Below are positions 1 to 4,721 of a stretch of DNA of 5,959 nucleotides, in pieces. The DNA comes from Actinomycetota bacterium (GTDB lineage: Bacteria > Actinomycetota > Thermoleophilia > UBA2241): assembly GCA_003157715.1 (NCBI GenBank), contig PMKK01000084.1:1-5959 (forward strand). The letters run 5' to 3'. Every line of letters starts with the position of its first letter. The stretch's first letter is position 1. Made by a program: the position numbers and the translations under genes. Under the pieces are notes generated by a model, which saw only the letters and a list, made by a program, of their open reading frames with translations, was not told the DNA's origin and made no database searches.

Positions 1-661
1 GCACCGGCGCCGCCGGGTGGCGCAGCGCGAGGACCAGCACCGCCGCGACGGCCACCGCCGGCAGACCCGGCCCCAGCCGCAGCGGCTGCGACGGCACGTG
101 ACCGCGCGGCGGCCTGCCCGACAGGCGCGAGCGAAACAGGAACAGCAGCAGGGCCGCGGTGACGAGGATCGCGGCGCTCGACGCAGGCGCCATGCGCAGG
201 GCGAAGGCGGCCCCCGAGAGCCGCTCGTGTGACAGGACGAGCAGGTTGGTCAGGTTCGATCCGGGCAGAACGAGCGACGAGGCGTTGCACATGGCCACCG
301 CGCCATAGAGGAAGGGCGCGTCGTCGAGTCCGCGGGCACGGCCAGCCGCCAGCAGCACCGGCGTGAGGAACACCACCGCCGTGTCGAGGTTCAGGACCGC
401 GGTGACCGCGGCGACCGCGGCGAGAGCGGCGGTGTAGAGCACAAGGCCGCCCGCCGGCGCCTGCGCGAGACGCGTCCCCATGGTCTTGAACAGGCCATCG
501 CCGTCGGCGGCGGCGCCGACCAGCAACAAGCCGGCGACCAGGGCAAAGGGCGGCCACGTCTGGCGAGCGGCAAGGAGGGCGGCGCCCGGGGCGGCGGCGA
601 CGGACACGGCCGTCGCCGCCGCCCCGAGGCCGAGCACGAAGAGCCTGGAACGAGCCGGCAT
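1..661 (-). CDS. ArsB/SLC13-type anion permease, N-terminal half (partial at window edge)
   Basis: An open minus-strand frame of 220 codons runs off the left edge of the window, so the C-terminal half is missing. The protein starts MPARSRLFVLGLG and is strongly hydrophobic. Likely membrane helices lie near residues 7-31, 38-54, 72-106 (possibly a hairpin), 117-143 and 158-177. Two segments resemble the conserved discontinuous-helix regions of the ion transporter superfamily that includes ArsB, NhaD and SLC13: LNLDTAVVFLTPV (residues 90-102) and NASSLVLPGSNLTNLLV (126-142). The second is close to the SLxLPxSNLTNLL pattern of ArsB-like permeases. The likely role is export of an oxyanion or Na+/anion transport in the inner membrane; the substrate cannot be told, and no arsR or arsC is visible beside it. 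The ATG at 661 is preceded by GGAAAGG eight bases upstream. It follows the small membrane protein gene on the same strand after 143 bases, so it may or may not share the operon transcript. Confidence 0.75.
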   Translation of the reverse strand, partial: MPARSRLFVLGLGAAATAVSVAAAPGAALLAARQTWPPFALVAGLLLVGAAADGDGLFKTMGTRLAQAPAGGLVLYTAALAAVAAVTAVLNLDTAVVFLTPVLLAAGRARGLDDAPFLYGAVAMCNASSLVLPGSNLTNLLVLSHERLSGAAFALRMAPASSAAILVTAALLLFLFRSRLSGRPPRGHVPSQPLRLGPGLPAVAVAAVLVLALRHPAAPV

Positions 662-715
662 ACAGGTGACCTTTCCCGCACGCGGAGCCGCCGCGTCGGA
701 TCAAGCCCGGGGCGC

Positions 716-781
716 CGCCGCAGTCCCGCCGCGATCTCGCCGCAGGCCCGCCGCGCTCCCGCCGCAAAGCCGCCGCAAGAC
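716..781. repeat. Tandem array with exact 11-base period (six CGCCGC cores)
   Basis: Six copies of CGCCGC begin at 716, 727, 738, 749, 760 and 771, each exactly 11 bases after the last, separated by variable five-base spacers (agtcc, gatct, aggcc, gctcc, aaagc, aagac). A degenerate seventh core (cgcgcc) lies at 782. The array fills about half of the noncoding gap between the small membrane protein gene and the permease gene, so on the transcribed strand it reads GCGGCG every 11 bases, upstream of the permease start. The period is not a multiple of three, which argues against coding. It is close to one helical turn. Function unknown: possible protein-binding array, leader RNA structure, or slippage-born repeat. 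Confidence 0.7.
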
Positions 782-804
782 CGCGCCTCGCCGCGGTCGG
801 AACG

Positions 805-1167
805 CTAGCCGGCGGGCGGGCTTGGCTCGGGCGGTCGGGACTCGGGTGGGTGGGGCTGGACCGGGAGCGACGCGCCCGCGCCTGCCGGGCCGCCCCTGCT
901 GGTCAGGCCGCTCTCGGCGGCCTCCCCGCGCTCGCTCAGCCAGGCATCGTGGGACTCGCGCATCATGCGTTCGACCCTCGGCGAGACGCCGGCCCGCCGG
1001 CGCCGCTGCCACCACTCGTCGACCGAGACCTTCTTGAGCTGCTCGTACTTCAGCCACAGCACCACGACGAGGACGAGCAGCACGACCTCGACCACGGCCA
1101 GCGCGATCAGCCGCACGTTCAGCGGCGGCGACAGCGGGATCTGCGCCAGGAGGACGGTGAGATTCAT
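805..1167 (-). CDS. Small single-pass membrane protein, unknown function, in the b6-type operon
   Basis: The protein has 120 residues and I do not recognise a family. One membrane helix is clear at about residues 17-39 (rich in Val, Leu, Ala, Ile). A basic and amphipathic stretch follows (residues 40-80, with WWQRRRR at 52-58), then a low-complexity Gly/Ala/Pro/Ser tail (residues 88-120). By the positive-inside rule the charged segment would be cytoplasmic. The ATG at 1167 has a GAGG about eight bases upstream, and the gene begins only 13 bases after the stop of the diheme cytochrome c gene, so it is almost certainly cotranscribed with the respiratory operon. This suggests an accessory or assembly subunit, comparable in position and size to the small one-helix subunits of cytochrome b6f, but there is no recognisable homology to PetG, PetL, PetM or PetN. 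The coding signature is good: short gap, RBS, and hydrophobic then charged layout. Confidence 0.7.
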   Translation of the reverse strand: MNLTVLLAQIPLSPPLNVRLIALAVVEVVLLVLVVVLWLKYEQLKKVSVDEWWQRRRRAGVSPRVERMMRESHDAWLSERGEAAESGLTSRGGPAGAGASLPVQPHPPESRPPEPSPPAG

Positions 1168-1180
1168 GCCGGCCGCCTCG

Positions 1181-2059
1181 TCATGGACTCGGCGAGGCCG
1201 CGGAAGACCCGCTCGCGGCGGGTGACGCCGCGCCGCTCGCCAGCGGCAGCGCCGCGGCGGCCGCGGGCGCCGGCAGGGCCTTGCCCTTGGAGCCGTCCGG
1301 TATGTACTTGAGGACCGTGGCGACCTGCTGGCTGCTCATGATCTGGCCCCAGGCCGGCATGAACAGCTCGCTCACCTTGCCCGGCGGCGGGATCGAGCCC
1401 TCCGTGATGGTGGTCATGAAGTCGGCCTGAGTGACGTTGTCGCCCGGGTTGCGCAGCGCCGGCACGGCCTTGTCGGGACTGAGCGGGTTGGACGCCGGCG
1501 CGGCGTTGGCGCCGACCTGGCCGTGGCAGTCGATGCAGGCGTAGGCCGAGTAGATGTCGGCGGCCGTGGCCGGATTAGCGTCGTAGGCGACCCCGGAGAC
1601 CTGGGGGAAACCGGCCAGGATGTAGGCCGCGATGGCGCTCGCCTGGGTGTCGTTCACGACACCCTTCCACGAGGGCATGTTGATGACGCCGGGCTTCTTG
1701 CTCACGATGCTGCCCTCTGACATGACCTGCGTGATCTGGGCCGCGTTGTGGAACGCCTCGGACGGATCGCGGAAGGCGTTGTTCAGCGCCGGGATCGTGT
1801 CGTCGCCGCCGACGTTCAGGCGGTTGGGCACGCCGCCGACCCCGTTGGGGGCGTGGCAGCGGACGCAGGCGAAGGCCACATACAGGGCGGCGCCGTCCTT
1901 GACCTGCTGGCTGACCGTCGCGGCGGTGCCGCCCGTGGCGCCCGGAGCCGGCGAGCCGCTGGACGGCGCCTCGGGCGTCGCCAGGCTGGCGCACCCGGCG
2001 GCGACCAGCACGATGGCGACGGCGACGGGAGCGGCCAGAGCCACGATGATGCGTTTCAT
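1181..2059 (-). CDS. Diheme cytochrome c lipoprotein of the b6-type quinol oxidoreductase
   Basis: The protein has 292 residues and takes the place of cytochrome c1 or f as electron acceptor from the Rieske centre. The N-terminus (residues 1-23) is a lipoprotein-like signal: MKR, a hydrophobic stretch, then VLVAAGC with the cysteine at 23. A Pro/Gly/Ala/Ser linker follows. The first class I heme domain has C65-V-R-C68-H69 and a likely axial Met128 (INMPSW). The second has C175-I-D-C178-H179 and a likely axial Met234 (LFMPAWG). The final ~32 residues are an Ala/Pro/Ser low-complexity tail. The chosen ATG at 2059 is preceded by AAAAGGAG with a four-base gap. An in-frame ATG at 2080 lacks such a site, and the still longer frame to 2293 is only the antisense-frame shadow of the subunit IV gene. 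The start lies 20 bases after the subunit IV stop. It would be anchored on the outer face of the cytoplasmic membrane and pass electrons to a soluble cytochrome c or terminal oxidase. Confidence 0.93.
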   Translation of the reverse strand: MKRIIVALAAPVAVAIVLVAAGCASLATPEAPSSGSPAPGATGGTAATVSQQVKDGAALYVAFACVRCHAPNGVGGVPNRLNVGGDDTIPALNNAFRDPSEAFHNAAQITQVMSEGSIVSKKPGVINMPSWKGVVNDTQASAIAAYILAGFPQVSGVAYDANPATAADIYSAYACIDCHGQVGANAAPASNPLSPDKAVPALRNPGDNVTQADFMTTITEGSIPPPGKVSELFMPAWGQIMSSQQVATVLKYIPDGSKGKALPAPAAAAALPLASGAASPAASGSSAASPSP

Positions 2060-2063
2060 GCGT

Positions 2064-2071
2064 CTCCTTTT
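2064..2071 (-). promoter_or_regulatory. Ribosome binding site deciding the cytochrome c start
   Basis: AAAAGGAG on the minus strand sits four bases before the ATG at 2059. It supports that start over the in-frame ATG at 2080, which overlaps the upstream stop codon and has no purine-rich site before it. Confidence 0.75.
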
Positions 2072-2079
2072 GGGACCCA

Positions 2080-2523
2080 TCAGGACACCGCCCCCCAGAC
2101 CGTGAGCACGGCGGTGGCGATGATCACGACGATGGCGATGGTCGTCGTCACCGGCTTCTTCAGCGGGTTGCGCTGCGGACCGCGATCGATGAACGGCAGA
2201 ACGACCAGCAGCACGGCGAGGATGGCCGGCGCGATCAGCCCGACCTTCTCGGGGACGATCTTGAGCAGCTGGAAGAGGCTCAGGTAGTACCACTCGGGCT
2301 TGGTGTTGGCCGGTGTCACGAGGGCGTTGGCGCGCTCACCGAGGCTGGCGGGCCACAGCAGCGCCAGACCGCCCACGACGGCCAGGAACAAAAACAGGAT
2401 CATCACCTGCGAGACGAACTCCTGCCAGAAGTAGGGGATGAACTTCTCGCCCGGCGCGTGCTCGCGCTCCCAGTAGTAGCGCGAGGTGTGTTCCTGGCGG
2501 GGCCTGTCGACGATATCGGGCAT
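2080..2523 (-). CDS. petD: Cytochrome b C-terminal half (subunit IV-like, PEWY motif)
   Basis: The protein has 147 residues and matches the C-terminal domain of cytochrome b as a separate polypeptide, as in cytochrome b6f subunit IV (about 160 residues). Three membrane helices lie at about residues 36-56, 95-112 and 125-145. The Qo-site motif P76-E77-W78-Y79 sits in PANTKPEWYYL between helices one and two; its glutamate is a known proton acceptor from quinol in the family. LPFIDRGPQRNPLKKP (109-124) is the conserved loop before the last helix. The start ATG at 2523 has GGAGG six bases upstream and lies 19 bases after the stop of the b6-type gene. The protein forms the quinol oxidation site together with the Rieske protein and cytochrome b6. 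The symbol follows the b6f naming; in Bacillus the same domain is fused to a cytochrome c as QcrC, whereas here the two are separate genes. Confidence 0.95.
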   Translation of the reverse strand: MPDIVDRPRQEHTSRYYWEREHAPGEKFIPYFWQEFVSQVMILFLFLAVVGGLALLWPASLGERANALVTPANTKPEWYYLSLFQLLKIVPEKVGLIAPAILAVLLVVLPFIDRGPQRNPLKKPVTTTIAIVVIIATAVLTVWGAVS

Positions 2524-2529
2524 CGCTTG

Positions 2530-2534
2530 CCTCC
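2530..2534 (-). promoter_or_regulatory. Ribosome binding site of the subunit IV-like gene
   Basis: GGAGG on the minus strand, within a longer GGGAGGGGGAGG purine run, lies six bases before the ATG at 2523. Confidence 0.7.
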
Positions 2535-2542
2535 CCCTCCCG

Positions 2543-3286
2543 CTACATCCGGCCCGAGATGCCGTGCCGGCGGATCATGAAGAAGTGCGCGCCGAGGAAC
2601 ACGACGATGATCACCGGCAGGACGAGCACGTGCAGGTCGAAGAAGCGACCGAGCGTCGCGCCGGTGATGTTCTCGCCACCGCGCAGGGTCACGAGCAGGA
2701 AGTGGCCGATGAACGGCGTCGAGCCGGCGATGTCAGTGCCCACGCGCGTCGCCCAGTAGGCTTTTTGGTCCCACGGCAGCAGGTAGCCCGTGAAGCCGAA
2801 GGCCATGGTCACGCCGAGCAGCACCACGCCGCTGATCCAGTTGAGCTCGCGCGGGCGCTTGTAGGCGCTCGTGAAGAACACCCGCAGCATGTGGACGAAG
2901 ACGAGGATCACCATGCCCGTGGCGGCCCACTTGTGAATGGAGCGGATCCACCAGCCGAAGGCCACATTGGTCGAGATGTTGACGACGCTCTGGTAGGCGG
3001 CGTCGGGCGTGGGCTGGTAGTAGACGACCATCATGATGCCGGTGACGGCGAGAATGAGAAACAGGATGAAGGCGATGCCGCCGAAGCAGTAGATGTAATT
3101 GGTGGCGTGGATCGGCACGATGCGGTTGAACTGGTCTTCCATCAGCTCTTCCATGCCGAGCCGGTTGGTGACCCAGGCGAGCGCCCCGCGGAGCCGGCCG
3201 CGAGGCGGGCCGGCCGGCGCTGCGTCGGCGGGCGTGGCGCCGGGCGTCACGTCACCTCCCCGCGGCTCGACGGCATCGAGGCTCAT
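2543..3286 (-). CDS. qcrB: Cytochrome b6-type N-terminal cytochrome b with heme ci cysteine
   Basis: The protein has 247 residues and holds the four-helix, two-heme half of cytochrome b. Heme ligands are H118 and H132 (14 apart) and H219 and H234 (15 apart). The 15 spacing of the second pair is the b6-type arrangement, against 14 in mitochondrial-type bc1. C67 in YIYCFGG aligns with Cys35 of cytochrome b6 (FYCLGG) and Cys43 of Bacillus QcrB, which bind the additional heme ci/cn covalently. Other family marks are GWWIRSIHKW (111-120), KRPRELNW (143-150), GYLLPWDQ (167-174, Qo region) and the C-terminal HFFMIRRHGISG (234-245). The first ~32 residues are a Pro/Ala/Gly-rich extension not found in b6. 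The ATG at 3286 overlaps the Rieske stop (ATGA), so the two are translationally coupled; an AAGGGG lies eight bases upstream. The enzyme half carries electrons across the membrane from the Qo to the Qi site. Symbol by analogy with Bacillus. Confidence 0.96.
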   Translation of the reverse strand: MSLDAVEPRGGDVTPGATPADAAPAGPPRGRLRGALAWVTNRLGMEELMEDQFNRIVPIHATNYIYCFGGIAFILFLILAVTGIMMVVYYQPTPDAAYQSVVNISTNVAFGWWIRSIHKWAATGMVILVFVHMLRVFFTSAYKRPRELNWISGVVLLGVTMAFGFTGYLLPWDQKAYWATRVGTDIAGSTPFIGHFLLVTLRGGENITGATLGRFFDLHVLVLPVIIVVFLGAHFFMIRRHGISGRM

Positions 3287-3747
3287 GCGAACTGCCCCTT
3301 GTACCAGGACGGATAGCTGGCCCGCGTGAAGTTGACCGGCCCGACGAGCACTGAACCGCCGCTTACCTTGGCGCTATAGAGAGGCAGCGGCAAGCCGGCC
3401 GGACCGTGGACGACGGTGCCGGTGGCCGAATAGACGCTGCCGTGACAGGGGCAGTGAAGCTCGCTGCCGCTGGGCGCCACGACACACCCGAGGTGCGTGC
3501 AGATCGCCGAGTAGACGACGATCTTGCCGGCCACATTGGTGACGATGACCGGCAGGCCCTGGACCTTGGCCACCGTGAGCTGTCCGGCCGGAAACGACGA
3601 GACCGGGCCGATGTTGACGACCTGGCCGATGGTGGCCGTGCTGGCCGTCGGCGGCTTGAGGAACCGCACGATCGGATACGCGATACCGCCCAGGGCGACG
3701 GCGGTAAACGCGCCGATCAGCCACTTCAGGAAACCGCCCCTCGTCAT
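3283..3747 (-). CDS. qcrA: Rieske 2Fe-2S protein of the b6-type quinol oxidoreductase
   Basis: The protein has 154 residues. An N-terminal membrane anchor spans about residues 6-30, followed by a hinge (KPPTASTAT) and the Rieske fold. The cluster ligands are visible: box I C83-T-H85-L-G-C88 and box II C99-P-C101-H102-G-S. Cys83/Cys99 and His85/His102 bind the cluster; Cys88/Cys101 form the stabilising disulfide of the high-potential type. The Pro loop is GPAGLPLPL (115-123). Ser104 in CHGSVY and Tyr106 are in the positions that raise the potential in bc-type Rieske proteins. The start ATG at 3747 has GGAGG six bases upstream. The longer in-frame reading to 5094 only runs antisense through the hydrolase gene. 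The N-terminus TRGGFLKW looks like a twin-arginine signal with the second arginine replaced by glycine. It is the first gene of the operon; its stop overlaps the cytochrome b start. Confidence 0.96.
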   Translation of the reverse strand: MTRGGFLKWLIGAFTAVALGGIAYPIVRFLKPPTASTATIGQVVNIGPVSSFPAGQLTVAKVQGLPVIVTNVAGKIVVYSAICTHLGCVVAPSGSELHCPCHGSVYSATGTVVHGPAGLPLPLYSAKVSGGSVLVGPVNFTRASYPSWYKGQFA

Positions 3748-3753
3748 GGACTC

Positions 3754-3758
3754 CCTCC
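3754..3758 (-). promoter_or_regulatory. Ribosome binding site of the Rieske gene
   Basis: GGAGG on the minus strand six bases before the ATG at 3747. It fixes the start and shows that the 5' extension of the frame is not translated as one protein. Confidence 0.75.
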
Positions 3759-3785
3759 GGGCAGGGGACAGATGATCGGGCCGAA

Positions 3786-3798
3786 CCGCCCCGGGCGG
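3786..3798. repeat. Short inverted repeat in the Rieske leader
   Basis: CCGCCC and GGGCGG arms are separated by one base. It lies just downstream of the predicted Rieske transcription start, in the untranslated leader. It could be an operator half of the region or simply a product of base composition. Confidence 0.3.
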
Positions 3799-3802
3799 CG
3801 GA

Positions 3803-3812
3803 CCCACGTGGG
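3803..3812. promoter_or_regulatory. 10-base palindrome at the predicted Rieske operon start site (possible operator)
   Basis: CCCACGTGGG is a perfect palindrome centred at 3807/3808. This coincides with where transcription should start if the -10 at 3815-3820 is used. A dimeric repressor bound here would block the operon. No regulator is encoded in the window. Confidence 0.35.
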
Positions 3813-3814
3813 GC

Positions 3815-3845
3815 ATTCTGCGCCGAAGACGGGGCTTTCTGTCAA
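3815..3845 (-). promoter_or_regulatory. Predicted sigma70-like promoter of the respiratory operon
   Basis: On the minus strand a perfect TTGACA (-35, plus-strand 3840-3845) is followed after 19 bases by CAGAAT (-10, plus-strand 3815-3820, four of six consensus bases). The spacer is longer than the ideal 17. The predicted start near 3808 gives a leader of about 60 bases to the Rieske ATG. It is the only consensus -35 I saw in the divergent gap. Confidence 0.5.
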
Positions 3846-3921
3846 CGTTTCTCCGTCGGGCACGGTGCAAATAAGTACGAAGCGACCGCTGGGGGCGGGC
3901 GCCCGCGGCCCGGTGACACGG

Positions 3922-3930
3922 TGCTATCAT
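3922..3930 (+). promoter_or_regulatory. Extended -10 promoter placing the start site on a GTG codon (leaderless)
   Basis: TGCTATCAT contains the extended -10 element TGn followed by TATCAT (five of six bases match TATAAT). It ends six bases before the in-frame GTG at 3937, so transcription would begin at or within a base of that codon. There is no Shine-Dalgarno sequence before this or the other in-frame starts. A leaderless transcript fits both facts. The -35 region is GC-only, which is tolerated with an extended -10. Confidence 0.45.
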
Positions 3931-3936
3931 CGCGCC

Positions 3937-4668
3937 GTGATCGCCTGCTATGGCAAGGACCTGACGAGCGGCCGCATGAGCGGGTCGCACCAGTACGTCG
4001 TCATGCCCTCGTTCAGCACCATCAAGGTGCTGCTGGCGGCGACCTTCTGGCGCGCGGTGGCCGCCGGCGAACTGAGTGAGGCGCGCCCCTACGCCTTTCA
4101 GCCCTGGCAGGCCGTGGGCGGCGCCGGCGTGCTGCACGGCTTTCGCCACGCGGCGCAGCTCGCCCTGGCCGACTACCTCCATCTCGCTCTCGTGGTCAGC
4201 GACAACGACGCGACGAACGTCGTCATCGCCTTCGTCGGCTTCGAACGGGTGGCGGCGCTGGCCGCCGAACTGGGACTGCGCGACACCGCGCTGCGCCGGC
4301 AGATGATGGACTGGGAGGCCGCCGCGGCGGGCCGCGACAACGTGACCTGCGCCCGCGACCTCGCGACCCTGCTCGAACAGCTCGTCGCCGGCGACGCGCG
4401 GATCGGCGCCACGGCCTGCGAGAACGTGCTCACGTCGCTGGCCGTCCAGGAACACCGCGACGGCCTCGGCCGGGCCTTGCCCGCCGGCGCGGCCTACTCC
4501 GGCAAGCCCGGCGACGATCTGCCCGAGGGCCGCTTCTGCCACGACTGCGGCGTCGTCACGACGCCCGACGGCCACACGCTGGTGCTGGCGGTGCTCACCG
4601 ACGGCGAAGACGGCTACGATGCCGTGGCCGCCGCGGGACGCAGGCTCTACGACGAACTGGCGGGGTAG
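3937..4668 (+). CDS. Class A beta-lactamase-like serine hydrolase, no signal peptide
   Basis: With the GTG at 3937 as start the protein has 243 residues. It belongs to the penicillin-recognising serine hydrolase fold (Beta-lactamase2-like). Visible motifs are S27-T-I-K30 (nucleophile SxxK), S88-D89-N90 (SDN), and K190-P191-G192 where class A enzymes have K-T/S-G, in LPAGAAYSGKPGDDL; the last strand VLAVLTDG (218-225 region) is typical. The omega-loop region has MMDWEAAAAGRDN (123-135). Glu127 follows a Trp as Glu166 does in TEM, but the ExxLN pattern is missing, so true beta-lactamase activity is doubtful. No hydrophobic signal is found before any in-frame start (GTG at 3865, 3913 or 3937, ATG at 3976), and the first helix of the fold seems short or absent. 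Five cysteines include a C201-H-D-C204 pair, which with the missing signal suggests a cytoplasmic protein. Possible roles: peptidase, amidase or esterase on cell-wall-type substrates. The start is uncertain. Confidence 0.8.
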   Translation: MIACYGKDLTSGRMSGSHQYVVMPSFSTIKVLLAATFWRAVAAGELSEARPYAFQPWQAVGGAGVLHGFRHAAQLALADYLHLALVVSDNDATNVVIAFVGFERVAALAAELGLRDTALRRQMMDWEAAAAGRDNVTCARDLATLLEQLVAGDARIGATACENVLTSLAVQEHRDGLGRALPAGAAYSGKPGDDLPEGRFCHDCGVVTTPDGHTLVLAVLTDGEDGYDAVAAAGRRLYDELAG

Positions 4669-4681
4669 GACCTGGCTGAGC

Positions 4682-4716
4682 CGGACGGGGGGTGCACCGA
4701 CCGCGCCGCCCGTCCG
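4682..4716. terminator. Hairpin between convergent genes, possible bidirectional terminator
   Basis: An 8-base perfect stem (CGGACGGG at 4682-4689 with CCCGTCCG at 4709-4716) encloses a 19-base loop that itself contains the palindrome GGTGCACC (4691-4698). It fills the 53-base gap between the stops of the serine hydrolase and the epimerase. No T-run follows on either strand, so the termination role is inferred from position. Confidence 0.45.
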
Positions 4717-4721
4717 CGGCC

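Noticed and set aside
480..1037. Plus-strand open frame across the permease start and repeat region
   Set aside because: It is an Arg/Ala/Pro-rich shadow. It overlaps two minus-strand membrane protein genes with better protein character.
2060..2293. N-terminal extension of the cytochrome c frame
   Set aside because: It overlaps the subunit IV gene in another frame and would bury the signal peptide. The ATG at 2059 has an RBS and a signal directly after it.
2486..3316. Long plus-strand open frame opposite the cytochrome b genes
   Set aside because: It is His/Asp/Glu/Arg-rich in the way antisense frames of GC-rich membrane genes are, and the opposite strand encodes an unmistakable cytochrome b.
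3895..3906. 12-base palindrome GCGGGCGCCCGC upstream of the serine hydrolase promoter
   Set aside because: It is made only of G and C in a GC-rich stretch, where such palindromes are expected by chance. It overlaps the weak -35 region, so an operator role is possible but not supported.
3406..3936. Upstream part of the serine hydrolase open frame
   Set aside because: The first part is antisense to the Rieske gene, and no signal peptide, domain or RBS appears before the GTG at 3937. Starts at 3865 or 3913 stay possible but are less supported.
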